Shown one piece after another: positions 35,786 to 44,798 of a DNA stretch of 64,000 nucleotides. The stretch's first letter is position 1, and each line of letters opens with the position of its first letter. The notes under the pieces were generated by a model. The model searched no databases. It saw only the letters and a program-made list of their open reading frames with translations, and was not told the DNA's origin. The stretch covers positions 1 to 64,000 of the forward strand of contig JACKAG010000006.1 in assembly GCA_020635195.1 (NCBI GenBank), written 5' to 3'. A program made the position numbers and the translations under genes. The DNA is from Deltaproteobacteria bacterium (GTDB lineage Bacteria; Bdellovibrionota_B; Oligoflexia; Oligoflexales; Bog-1112).

Positions 35786-36310
35786 ATGGGGAGTCCTTCT
35801 GACTGGCCGGTACCAGCTACTCTGATTTATCTGTTCCGGGATGATCAGGTTCTGCTACTCAGGAGAAATAAAAAAGCCGGTGATACTCACCAGGGTAAAT
35901 ATGTTGGCCTGGGAGGGAAGCTTGCACCCGGAGAGTCCCTCCTTGAGTGTGCCGTCAGAGAAGTTTATGAAGAAAGTGGCTTTATCCTGGAACCCTCTTC
36001 GCTCTGTTTTCGTGGGCACCTCAACTGTCCTGGCTTTGACAGGAAAGGGAGGGACTGGCTGGTATTTGTCTACAGCTGTCATCAGTTTTCCGGAAATCAG
36101 ACTTCTGTCTGTCAGGAAGGGGAGCTTGTATGGGTGGACAGAAGCAAGATACAGTCCTTTCCTATGTGGGAAGGCGACTACCGTTTTTTAAACTGCCTTC
36201 TGGCCGGAGAGAATTTTGATATGACAGTCCGTTATGAAGGAGAGGCTCTGAAAGAATGTCGCCTTAATATTCTGGCACAGGCATTCCGGATAACCGGGCC
36301 AGAGGAGTAA
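35786..36310 (+). CDS. Nudix hydrolase (MutT/8-oxo-dGTPase-like)
   Basis: A 174-residue protein with a complete Nudix box at about residues 44-66, GGKLAPGESLLECAVREVYE followed by ESGF, which binds magnesium and cleaves nucleoside diphosphate-X bonds. The downstream layout (FRGHLNCPGFDRKGRDWLVF, WVDRSKIQSFPMWEGD) resembles MutT/MTH1-like 8-oxo-dGTP pyrophosphatases; other nucleotide-sugar substrates cannot be excluded. It is convergent with the foldase gene six bases downstream. Confidence 0.85.
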   Translation: MGSPSDWPVPATLIYLFRDDQVLLLRRNKKAGDTHQGKYVGLGGKLAPGESLLECAVREVYEESGFILEPSSLCFRGHLNCPGFDRKGRDWLVFVYSCHQFSGNQTSVCQEGELVWVDRSKIQSFPMWEGDYRFLNCLLAGENFDMTVRYEGEALKECRLNILAQAFRITGPEE

Positions 36311-36316
36311 AAGGTT

Positions 36317-37381
36317 TCAGTCTTTCAGAATCCGGATTTTATTACGTAAGCGCTCTTCTTTCAGCCAGCTGGTCAGCTGACGCCCAAGCTCTTTTTGCCG
36401 CAATTCATACGTGATCTGTTTTTTCTTTTCAGAATTTTTTCTGAATTCAGAGTCAACGCCTGTCTTTTTATCTTCCAGAAAGAAGATATAGACCTGGTCC
36501 TCAATCTCTATGGGTTTTGTGAACTGTCCTTTTTCCAGAGAACTTACAGCATCCCGGATGGTACTGTTGAGGTCATTCAGCTTAAATTCAGTCGCGTCAT
36601 CGACTTTATCCTGACCAGAATGAAGTTTCTCTGCTTCCGTGAAGCTCATCCCTCCGGACAATTTTTTATATATTTCCTGTGCATAGTCGACTCTGGCCCT
36701 CCTGACTGCTCCGGAGTCTCTCGGGAGAGAGACGACAATCTGCCGTAAAGAGAGGAGAACCGAGCCATGCTCACCATGGCTGTGCTGCTTCAGATAATAG
36801 GATTCGACATCCTTGTCTGTAAGTTTAACCAGAGGCATGATAACCCGCCCCTGAAACCTCATAAACAGAAGCTGCGCTTTCATATCCTTCAGGTATTCAT
36901 CAAAGGATTTTCCTTCTTTTTCAACTTCATACTTTAACTGTTCTCTGCTCAGATGATACTGGTCACAGATCCTCTGTAAATGCTCTTCAAGAACCTCATC
37001 TGAGATCTGTAGTTCAATTTTTGCTGCGTATGCTCTGATCAGTCGCCAGTTGATTTCATCCTGAAGCGCCTGCTTATATGCTGTGTCTGACGGGGACGCC
37101 GGAAAGGGATTCACGCGAATCCGGGGACCTTTCGTTATTTTTGTCTGAATTGTGCTGTGGAAGATAGGCTCTTCTGATCCGACTTCTGCGACAAGTCTGT
37201 CAAGCAGGATACGTCCAGCTGGCTGCGACTCATGAGCCTGCTTAGCTCTGGCAGATGGACTGTTTATGGTAAGAAAAGAGAGCGGGATGATCACAAGGCA
37301 GGTCGTAATCGTGACAAGACGGATTACCAGAGAGTGCCTGGAGTGCTGATGCGGGTTGAATGGAGTGCGAAGTCGACCCAT
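36317..37381 (-). CDS. SurA-like periplasmic peptidyl-prolyl isomerase/chaperone
   Basis: A 354-residue protein with an N-terminal membrane/signal segment (about residues 20-40), a SurA-type N-terminal helical domain (the DEINWRLIRAYAAKI and ISDEVLEEHLQRI segments) and a PPIC-rotamase-like domain (LRQIVVSLPRDSG, LHSGQDKVDDATEF, SSLEKGQFTKPIEI, VYIFFLEDKK). SurA-type proteins fold outer-membrane barrels. Its start lies 58 bp inside the upstream foldase gene, so the pair is probably co-translated. Confidence 0.75.
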   Translation of the reverse strand: MGRLRTPFNPHQHSRHSLVIRLVTITTCLVIIPLSFLTINSPSARAKQAHESQPAGRILLDRLVAEVGSEEPIFHSTIQTKITKGPRIRVNPFPASPSDTAYKQALQDEINWRLIRAYAAKIELQISDEVLEEHLQRICDQYHLSREQLKYEVEKEGKSFDEYLKDMKAQLLFMRFQGRVIMPLVKLTDKDVESYYLKQHSHGEHGSVLLSLRQIVVSLPRDSGAVRRARVDYAQEIYKKLSGGMSFTEAEKLHSGQDKVDDATEFKLNDLNSTIRDAVSSLEKGQFTKPIEIEDQVYIFFLEDKKTGVDSEFRKNSEKKKQITYELRQKELGRQLTSWLKEERLRNKIRILKD

Positions 37382-38328
37382 TTCTGATAAGCCTTTTCTT
37401 GTTCCTGTCGGGACAGGTGTTCTCTGATGACCGGAGTTGCTTCCTCTAACGTCAGGAAGTGTTCCGGAATTTTTTTCTCCAGCATAATGATGTGAAACCC
37501 ATATGTCGACTTCAGAATCTCACTGATCTGGCCATGCCTCATAGAAAACGCGACATCAAAAAAATGAGGCATCCTGTATCCTTTTGAAAAAGAAGGGAAA
37601 AGACCGCCGTCTTGGGCCTCAGGAGAGATAGAGTGGGCGATCGCTGTTTTAGCAAAATTGCTGCGTGTTACGGTTGATTTAATCTTTCTGGCCTTTCTTT
37701 CATCGGCAAGAACAATCTGACGGATCACAACCTGGAGCGGCTGAAAAAAAAGATTTTTATTCTTACGGTAATAATCAGAGATATCGTCTTCTGAAATATG
37801 GATCTGAGAGTAAAGCACCTCTTTAAGGTACTGGCGGATCACATCCTGTTCACACAATCTTGCTTTGAGAAAGGCTTTGTCTTGCTCTGAGCTGAAGAGC
37901 TTTGGCTGAGACTGGAGGGCAAGCATCCAGCTGCGGACACACTCAGTATATCGCCCGGGATCATCCAGGGAAAAGTTTTCATCTTTGCTGACGATCTGAT
38001 AAAGCATGAGCCTCTCAACCAGACTATCGATAATATTTTCTTTCAGAGGACGGCTGATTTGTCCTGACTCCGGATAAGTTTCTGGAATAGAACTGATATC
38101 CTGTTCCTGCAGATGAGTGGTCAGAACTTTCATTTCAAATTCAACATTTTCCTGCTTAATTTCGATGTCATTCACAGTTACAAGAATATCGTGATCTTTC
38201 TGTTGTGTATGATATCTGTTACGAATCATTCTGCTGTGACTGTTCTGGGTATTCATCGTCTGCCATATCCAGGCGCCCAAAGCAAAGCAGATGATGAGCA
38301 GAAAAGGAAAGATGGTTTTACTGCTCAT
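37324..38328 (-). CDS. PpiC/parvulin-type membrane-anchored peptidyl-prolyl isomerase
   Basis: From the ATG at 38328 (AAGGA upstream) 334 residues: an N-terminal anchor or signal (about residues 6-22), a SurA_N-like helical region, and a parvulin domain with VVIRQIVLADERKA, FAKTAIAHSISPEAQDGGLF, then FSKGYRMPHFFDVAFSMRHG and TYGFHIIMLEKK; the D-G-G-x-F and G-x-H-I signatures are present. It likely assists folding of secreted or lipoproteins. The overlap with a second foldase gene suggests a shared function, perhaps for the nearby outer-membrane and pilin-like proteins. Confidence 0.8.
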   Translation of the reverse strand: MSSKTIFPFLLIICFALGAWIWQTMNTQNSHSRMIRNRYHTQQKDHDILVTVNDIEIKQENVEFEMKVLTTHLQEQDISSIPETYPESGQISRPLKENIIDSLVERLMLYQIVSKDENFSLDDPGRYTECVRSWMLALQSQPKLFSSEQDKAFLKARLCEQDVIRQYLKEVLYSQIHISEDDISDYYRKNKNLFFQPLQVVIRQIVLADERKARKIKSTVTRSNFAKTAIAHSISPEAQDGGLFPSFSKGYRMPHFFDVAFSMRHGQISEILKSTYGFHIIMLEKKIPEHFLTLEEATPVIREHLSRQEQEKAYQKWVDFALHSTRISTPGTLW

Positions 38329-38397
38329 GAAAATATAATCCTTATAAGACAACTCTGTTCAGATATTTTTTTGCTTCTGATCAGGCTAAAAAGCATC

Positions 38398-39453
38398 TCA
38401 GAGTTCAATTTCAATGTCCTCAAGATCATCTTCAGAAGGAGCCGACGTTGATAATGTGCTACCGGAAGGCTGTGGAATCACAGGATGCTCCGACAAGAGT
38501 TGTCCGCTTGTTCGTTGAGTCATATCAGATCTTTTATAATGATCATTATCCTCATGTTTTTTAAATGCATCCAGAATACTTCGATATTGATTCATCCATA
38601 TTCTGCTTTTTTTGAGTATTTCCATAAAAAATTCTTTATGATCATTTTCATTGTCAGATAACATGGTCTGACAAAGCTTATTAGCTTTATAAAACTGAAA
38701 CGTCTGACAATAGAGTCTGGTCTGTAACATCATTCGCTCTGTATTTAGTGTATTAAAAATACTTAATTTCTCTGCTATTTCAATCGCATCACAATAATAA
38801 TTCTCTGATCTGGCATATAATTTCATGAGATCCCAAGCCGCCCATAAGAGCGTGGGATCTTTTCTGAGTACGTTTTTCAAAATTTTTGAAGCATCTTTTG
38901 AACGGTTTATATTCTGATATACATAGCTAGAAATTCGCTCGCAGCTCTGATTATTGGCAGATATGCGAAAATTTTTTATTAAAAATTCTATTTTTTTTAT
39001 ATCATTTTTTTTCATACAGTGATGAATTTCAGATTGATAATAGGACGACGATCCAATCATCTCATGATCATAGATAGCTTTGTTTACAAATGCTTTCAGA
39101 TGACTCGCTCTCATTTTTCCTGAAAATATTTTTTCAATACCCAGTTCATTCAGAAGATTCAAAACAGCATCAGATGGTTGACCATCATCATCAAGAATAA
39201 TAATTTTTCGACAGAGGACAGGATTACCTTTTGAAAGAGAGGGCAACAAGGACGATATATTCTGAAGACGATCCTGTGTCAGGACCACAGCATGAATATA
39301 CTGATGATGGTCTGGAAGTTTCTCCGATGAAAGGAGATTGATTCCTGGTGTTTTTGAAAGGAACTGTGTGAAGGCAGGATATATTCCTTCAACAACAAAT
39401 TTAATTGGATTTTCTGCTATTGAGACATGAGTCTCATGCTCTGCATTCGTCAT
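38398..39453 (-). CDS. Degenerate receiver-like domain plus TPR-like helices, probable signalling protein
   Basis: A 351-residue cytoplasmic protein. Residues about 50-130 (HAVVLTQDRLQNI, then RKIIILDDDG, then the LGIEKIFSGKMRASHLKAFV segment) follow the strand-helix rhythm of the C-terminal half of a response-regulator receiver, but the acidic pocket is not conserved. Residues about 145-300 are paired helices with TPR-like spacing, and the tail is acidic (SEDDLEDIEIEL). Its ATG overlaps the stop of the gene before it. Both lie divergently upstream of the pseudopilin operon, so a role in controlling it is a reasonable guess. Confidence 0.55.
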   Translation of the reverse strand: MTNAEHETHVSIAENPIKFVVEGIYPAFTQFLSKTPGINLLSSEKLPDHHQYIHAVVLTQDRLQNISSLLPSLSKGNPVLCRKIIILDDDGQPSDAVLNLLNELGIEKIFSGKMRASHLKAFVNKAIYDHEMIGSSSYYQSEIHHCMKKNDIKKIEFLIKNFRISANNQSCERISSYVYQNINRSKDASKILKNVLRKDPTLLWAAWDLMKLYARSENYYCDAIEIAEKLSIFNTLNTERMMLQTRLYCQTFQFYKANKLCQTMLSDNENDHKEFFMEILKKSRIWMNQYRSILDAFKKHEDNDHYKRSDMTQRTSGQLLSEHPVIPQPSGSTLSTSAPSEDDLEDIEIEL

Positions 39454-39977
39454 AAGGAAACCGTCATTTTCATATTTCTTTTCATGAGAAACTCCTGAAG
39501 ATGACGATAAAAATTTGAATCCTTTAAATTTTTATAGATAATTTCAGATCGATCTGATGAATGATCAATCAGCCTTATAAAAACGTCTGAATCTTCCGGA
39601 TAATTTTGTATAAATTCTTTCATCTGAACCACATAGTAATGTTCAAGCCGAAGAAGTACTTTTGGATACTTATTGTTTCTGCTCCAGGGATGGAGCGTTT
39701 TTAAAATCCACTCTGCCCTTTTTATCAATTTCTTCATGTCTGCATACGCTCTGCTCTGATCCGGATAGGGGATTCCATATTCAGATTCAGCACATATCAG
39801 AGACCAGCATTCGTGAATTTGCTCCAGATCATCAATAATAATTGTATTGAGATCATTCCAGTGTTCTTTTCTCTCTGATGAAGGATCGATGTCTGCAAGC
39901 TGTGAATAAATATTAGAAAAAACGATCAGAACCTGATAGATGCATTGTAAATCACCAAAATTTTGTTCTTGTGTCAT
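39450..39977 (-). CDS. Unknown helical cytoplasmic protein
   Basis: A 175-residue, largely helical, soluble protein without a recognised domain. It is first in a two-gene minus-strand unit with the receiver-like/TPR protein (ATGA-type overlap) and divergent from the pseudopilin operon. The 140-bp AT-rich gap between the two units includes TATATA-rich tracts that probably hold both promoters. I cannot assign a function. Confidence 0.55.
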   Translation of the reverse strand: MTQEQNFGDLQCIYQVLIVFSNIYSQLADIDPSSERKEHWNDLNTIIIDDLEQIHECWSLICAESEYGIPYPDQSRAYADMKKLIKRAEWILKTLHPWSRNNKYPKVLLRLEHYYVVQMKEFIQNYPEDSDVFIRLIDHSSDRSEIIYKNLKDSNFYRHLQEFLMKRNMKMTVSL

Positions 39978-40131
39978 CCAAAGCTTTCCTGATTTTTATT
40001 ATATAAAAATTTTTTATATTTTCCAGTCACTTACTATATAAATGTCATGTTTTGTCCATGATGATCCGATCCGAATGTCAGGATTTTTTTACACACCCCC
40101 ATTATTTTAGCAGCTGATGGAGTCAGGATCA

Positions 40132-41022
40132 TTGGAAAAACTTACCTGGCACTCTCTAAAAGGAGGACAGGATGGTGCGAGTTTACTGGAATATCTCATT
40201 GCAATGACTATTTTTTTGGTCGTTGTATTGGGACTTTTTTCAAATATGGATCATATTATCTATTCTGGAAAACTAAATGAAATTGCACCATCTGTTTATG
40301 AAAAGGATCAGGTTGTCCGCTATGAAATTATTACAACGATGGATTATTTTCAGAGAGAACTGATCATTAATGATTGTCCGGATCTTGACGGAGATCAGAT
40401 ACTGGATGAAAATGAAATTTTCTTCTGCACCAAACCTGCTGAAAAACTAAAGAACTCCCAGCAAAACTTCACCTTTCCACGAACGATCTACTGGGGAAAC
40501 CACAATGACTTATTTCAGGAGCCCTATGTTCGTAATATTATCAATCAGTTTGATACTCTTGTTGCGAGTATGACAGAAAAAAACTCCGGTAAACTTCATT
40601 CCTCCTTCACGGAAGCTCTCAAATCATGTGAAAATCAATCCTTTAAGATGGATACAGAAGATATTGCAGACAGAAGCTCTTATTTTGTCTGTGGATTTGG
40701 AAAAAATATTCTCGTTCAGATAAAAGTCAATTTCTGGGATTTTTTATCAGGATCATCTGCAAAGTGCAGGAATCTGAATGCCAAGCCAGGACGCGGACTT
40801 CAGGCTGTCTATCGATTTTTTCATATTGAGCCATATAAAGATGAAGGAAAGCAATTGTATCGTATTGCAATCCATAGTTCAAAATTATTTATCCCTAAAA
40901 AAGTAGATGCCCATTTTATTCCTTCGAGAAATCTGTGGAGTTCTGAATCTGACCCAAAAGATCATGATGGTGGGTCATCTTCTGATGGGAAACCCGATTA
41001 TATGAAAAACTGCAGATCTTAA
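40132..41022 (+). CDS. Minor pseudopilin-like protein (GspJ/PilW-like)
   Basis: Starting at TTG 40132 (GGAG nine bases upstream; an ATG at 40117 lacks a ribosome site) the product is 296 residues. The prepilin peptidase site G15-A16 is followed by SLLEYLIAMTIFLVVVLGLF with glutamate at mature position 5. A large globular region with five cysteines and the acidic stretch DLDGDQILDENE, which looks like a calcium-binding loop, follows. Minor pseudopilins of this size initiate or cap type IV pilus or type II pseudopili. It opens a three-gene operon. Confidence 0.8.
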   Translation: MEKLTWHSLKGGQDGASLLEYLIAMTIFLVVVLGLFSNMDHIIYSGKLNEIAPSVYEKDQVVRYEIITTMDYFQRELIINDCPDLDGDQILDENEIFFCTKPAEKLKNSQQNFTFPRTIYWGNHNDLFQEPYVRNIINQFDTLVASMTEKNSGKLHSSFTEALKSCENQSFKMDTEDIADRSSYFVCGFGKNILVQIKVNFWDFLSGSSAKCRNLNAKPGRGLQAVYRFFHIEPYKDEGKQLYRIAIHSSKLFIPKKVDAHFIPSRNLWSSESDPKDHDGGSSSDGKPDYMKNCRS

Positions 41023-41033
41023 AGGATTTTTTC

Positions 41034-43742
41034 ATGTTTCGTTGTGTTCAACTGATCTCTGTCATGAAAGATATGGTACAGAAGATATCTGGGAATTCTG
41101 GCCAGACTCCTATGTTGCTTGTACTGATGCTAAGTGCACTTGGGGTCACAGTTGGCTCTGTTATGCAAAAATATATAGAAAACTCAAACTATGGTATCCG
41201 AATTGAGCAGGATGATCGTTATCTCAGACAGGGTTGCACCGAAGCAATGGAACAGCTGTCTCAGCTGCTCGGTTCCGGGGTTCTTAATATCAATGAACAA
41301 AGCATGCGTTTTGTTCCCAACAGCCATCTCCCATCATCAATTTCTTCAGAAATTGTCGGCGATCAGATCTCAGAATATCAAAGGGGAGGAAGAAACTGGA
41401 ATCTTTCTTCTTCGGATGGCTCTGTGAAAGTACGAACCTGTGCGGAAGTAGAGATGAATGAAGGTGATATGTCCCAGATGATGATGAATACGGATCATAC
41501 GATTCCGAATCAACCATGCCAGCATTCCAGAATGACCGCAACGATCTGGCCTGAGAAAATCCTTGATCCTGTAGAAAACCCAGAATATGAACACCTTGTC
41601 TGGAAAAAAGCAGTAGTCAGGGCAAACTGTCAGATGGATTCCGATAAGAAGACACTGGAGAGCCGGGCACGGATTAACTTTCTTCCTCCCTCCCAGATCT
41701 GTAATTTTGAGAATGAAAAAACAAACCCCTACTGTAGTGTTGATCATTGCCGCTATATGATGCCTTTGATGGTTGAGAATCCGGAGCAAGGATCTTCCGA
41801 AAACCGGGGGGATGTTTATTTTCAGAAAGGGGACCAGTTATCAGAAGATATCAACTTAAAACTTGTGCCTAATCCATCTTATGTCGCAAAGATTAAGCTT
41901 CCGGTCCCAAGGAACATCCCAACCATTGCAGCGTATCGTAACTCAGAGGATGCCGCTGATCAACCACTGGAGCTGATCAGCTTTATTAAACAATCAATAT
42001 GCGCAGGGCTTAACAATCCTTTTAAAGGTTATCAGGGTGTAGAAGGGACTTATGATATTGAGGATTATTTTTCGGGAGAGCGGGATGAAAATGGTTTCGT
42101 GGAGTTTGGAATACCGGCCTTTTCTCAGATAGATTCTGATGCAGGTCAACAAGCCCGAAGAGCCTTAACCTTTCAGGGTTACCTTTATTTTGATCGTAAC
42201 ACTGAGTTTTTTAGTAAAAATCCTGAGACTGGCGGAGGAGGGAGCCTTGCCAGAAACTGGGATACAGAGCTGCAACAACAGGACCCTGAGTATCACAAAA
42301 AATTATTACATAACGGCTGTGTGCGGACGGTTGGTGTGAGTGACGCAGATTTTTGCTCAAGGGTCAGACTAACTCATGCTTCATTTTCTTATACTTATCC
42401 AAGAAAACGATTATGCCACTATAAAGGTCCTTCTTATGACCTGGTAAGCCATGATGAATATAAAAAAATTCTTTCTGAGTTACGTCCGGATCTTGATGTC
42501 AGTCGTCTTTATAAATGGGAAGAAAGTGATCTGTCTCTGATCCCCGAATCATCAGAATGGCGTGATACCAATTATCAACAGACAGGAATTTTTCCTCTTG
42601 CAGGGGCTGAGTCCATTCAGACATACGAAGATCCTCAAATATTTTTTCATCATACAGCAACAGAAACATCATCCTTATCAAAGGAATCCGCAAAAGTTCC
42701 TCATGATTTTAGTGGTGTAATCGAATCGTCCATTGATGCTATCGAGGTCCGGAGTGTCACTGAATCATACCAGAAGATCTGTTCTCAGACAGATGAATCA
42801 TCCGGACAATGTCTGCAATGGGAGGCCGGGGAAAAGCTGACAGATGCAGAAAAAATTGCATTACCGGATGCTGACATGATCACTCAGACCAAACTGAAAG
42901 AACGTCAGGTTATCTTACAATGGAAAGCTGACTGTAGCGAAGTCATCGATACAATTCCCGGAGAAAGCATCGAGATTCAACCTGAAGCTATGGCGTTATG
43001 TAACTACAGAGAAACTCCTGTTCGTCCTGTTGTAGAGAAAAAATTTGATCGTTGTTATTACATTGCTTATTACAACAGTGAAAATCGTCTGGGCTGTACG
43101 GTAAATTCGCCATCTGCTGTAGGTGCAAATCCTTATATATGTCGGAACTCTAATGGCTGTTTTGCCAGAGGAACACCTGTTCTGATGGCGGATGGTCAGA
43201 GCAAAGCTGTGGAGCAGATTGTACAAGGAGACTTTGTCCGGAACCCTGTCACAGGACAATCTTCAAGAGTTTCCGCGGTGACGGTTGGACCTCAGCAGAA
43301 ACCCATGTTGCGAATTTTTTACGGAGAAGGAAAAAAACTGGAATCCACATGGAATCATCCGTTTCTGACTCCTGAAGGACTGATGAGAGCGGATCAGTTA
43401 TCTCCTGGTCAGAAACTACTATTTTTGGGGGATCATTTGTATTTTACGTCTGTGACCAGGATAGAAGAAATCCCTCTGGATTCAGAGCGTCTGGTCTGGA
43501 ACCTGCTTCTTGAAAAAGATGAACTTTCAACATATTCCGATATCAACGGCTCTTTTTCAGAAGATTTCATGAAGATCAAAGATCTTCAGCAACATGTCTT
43601 TATTGCAAATGGTGTTGTAACCGGGGATTATCACATTCAGAGCCTTGAAAATTTTGAAGAAGTTGCCAAATGGTTTCGCCCAGGAGAGAACTTTCCAGAA
43701 GCTGCATCAGACAATGAGGCTTCGGGAAGGCCGGACAGATGA
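41034..43742 (+). CDS. GspK/PilX-like pseudopilin with a C-terminal Hint autoprocessing domain
   Basis: A 902-residue protein. The N-terminus has a prepilin-like site (G23-Q24) and hydrophobic helix TPMLLVLMLSALGVTVGSVM without glutamate 5, as in GspK. Residues about 60-700 are a large extracellular region with many cysteines. From Cys709 runs a Hint domain: CFARGTPVLMADGQSKAVEQ, the TxxH block STWNHPFLT (T772, H775) and the last strand HVFIANGVVTGDYHIQ. The usual terminal His-Asn is replaced, so N-terminal cleavage at Cys709 is expected rather than full splicing. Only about 30 residues follow the domain. Such cleavage could leave a thioester that is hydrolysed or attached to a nucleophile, perhaps at the pilus tip. 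Confidence 0.75.
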   Translation: MFRCVQLISVMKDMVQKISGNSGQTPMLLVLMLSALGVTVGSVMQKYIENSNYGIRIEQDDRYLRQGCTEAMEQLSQLLGSGVLNINEQSMRFVPNSHLPSSISSEIVGDQISEYQRGGRNWNLSSSDGSVKVRTCAEVEMNEGDMSQMMMNTDHTIPNQPCQHSRMTATIWPEKILDPVENPEYEHLVWKKAVVRANCQMDSDKKTLESRARINFLPPSQICNFENEKTNPYCSVDHCRYMMPLMVENPEQGSSENRGDVYFQKGDQLSEDINLKLVPNPSYVAKIKLPVPRNIPTIAAYRNSEDAADQPLELISFIKQSICAGLNNPFKGYQGVEGTYDIEDYFSGERDENGFVEFGIPAFSQIDSDAGQQARRALTFQGYLYFDRNTEFFSKNPETGGGGSLARNWDTELQQQDPEYHKKLLHNGCVRTVGVSDADFCSRVRLTHASFSYTYPRKRLCHYKGPSYDLVSHDEYKKILSELRPDLDVSRLYKWEESDLSLIPESSEWRDTNYQQTGIFPLAGAESIQTYEDPQIFFHHTATETSSLSKESAKVPHDFSGVIESSIDAIEVRSVTESYQKICSQTDESSGQCLQWEAGEKLTDAEKIALPDADMITQTKLKERQVILQWKADCSEVIDTIPGESIEIQPEAMALCNYRETPVRPVVEKKFDRCYYIAYYNSENRLGCTVNSPSAVGANPYICRNSNGCFARGTPVLMADGQSKAVEQIVQGDFVRNPVTGQSSRVSAVTVGPQQKPMLRIFYGEGKKLESTWNHPFLTPEGLMRADQLSPGQKLLFLGDHLYFTSVTRIEEIPLDSERLVWNLLLEKDELSTYSDINGSFSEDFMKIKDLQQHVFIANGVVTGDYHIQSLENFEEVAKWFRPGENFPEAASDNEASGRPDR

Positions 43743-44659
43743 GCAGAATACGAAGTCGTGTGATCATAAGAAAAAGGCAGAGAAAAAATACCCGATGGTC
43801 CATGGAGAGCGGTGTAAGCTTGCTGGAAATGATCATCGTAATCGGTCTGATGGGTCTGCTTCTGTCTCTGAGCACGGCTGTCTATGTCAATCTCGATCTT
43901 TTTACAGGACGCTACAAATCCAGGCTCTCCGCAAGAAACGAAGCTCTGCAATTGATTGCTATGATCAGAAGACGTTATAACATTGATCTGATAAAAGAAG
44001 ATGACCCGGCAAGGAAAGTGGGGAGTAAGTCAGAGCGTATTGAAGGGAAAATAATGGATAAGTCTGGTGATATGATCCAGGGAGTTCTGAGTGTGATTAA
44101 TACGATTTCCACCGTGTCGGAAAATAAATCCGTTGATCTGATGACAATCACGAATGGTTGCGTTGAGTTACCGGATCACCTGAAAAATCAGATTCCCATG
44201 TTTAATCAGGATTATTTTCATGTAGTTTTTGATCAGCTCAGAGTCAGTGATTCATATTCAGATGCGTCTTCATCTCCAGGAATTACTGATTTTGCTACGG
44301 TTCAGACGACCTGCGAGGAGTATCTTCAGGGATTTCAGTGCGGCTATAATTCAGTTCCTTTTATTTCTTTTGATGATGGCAAAAGAGGACTTCAGATCCC
44401 TGCTGATATGACAAAAAAGGCACGTTTTACATCTGTCCGGGAAAGCGCTGTAGCAGCCTTTATCTGTGATACAGAATCGTTTGGCGAAGCAGATCTCAGA
44501 TTATTCAAAGATATTACGGTCTTTATTGCAACATTTGATATGTCGAAAAAAAATCATCCGGACCCTGCAAAACGACTTCACTGGCAAAAATTCAGGAGTA
44601 TCTTTTCGGTTTCCTCTCCTTCTGAAAATGTCGAGTTTATTTCAGACAAGGGTCTGTAG
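43739..44659 (+). CDS. Minor pseudopilin-like protein
   Basis: A 306-residue protein whose ATG overlaps the stop of the Hint-pseudopilin gene (ATGA). The prepilin site is G25-V26, followed by SLLEMIIVIGLMGLLLSLST with glutamate at mature position 5, the classical N-methylation motif. The extracellular part has four cysteines, including a TTCEEYLQGFQCGYN segment. A basic leader (RSRVIIRKRQRKN) precedes the cleavage site. With the two preceding genes it forms a minor-pilin trio; the partner secretin and assembly ATPase are not in the window. Confidence 0.8.
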   Translation: MSRIRSRVIIRKRQRKNTRWSMESGVSLLEMIIVIGLMGLLLSLSTAVYVNLDLFTGRYKSRLSARNEALQLIAMIRRRYNIDLIKEDDPARKVGSKSERIEGKIMDKSGDMIQGVLSVINTISTVSENKSVDLMTITNGCVELPDHLKNQIPMFNQDYFHVVFDQLRVSDSYSDASSSPGITDFATVQTTCEEYLQGFQCGYNSVPFISFDDGKRGLQIPADMTKKARFTSVRESAVAAFICDTESFGEADLRLFKDITVFIATFDMSKKNHPDPAKRLHWQKFRSIFSVSSPSENVEFISDKGL

Positions 44660-44798
44660 CGCTTACCTGAAAGATCGTCCTGACTTATCCTGAAAAATTT
44701 TTATGTTAAATTTGCACTCTTCGGTCTGTTTTTAAACAAAAAAGTCATATTTTATTTGTATTTTCCGATGCTCATATAGAGGTTTTTAAGGAGATGAT

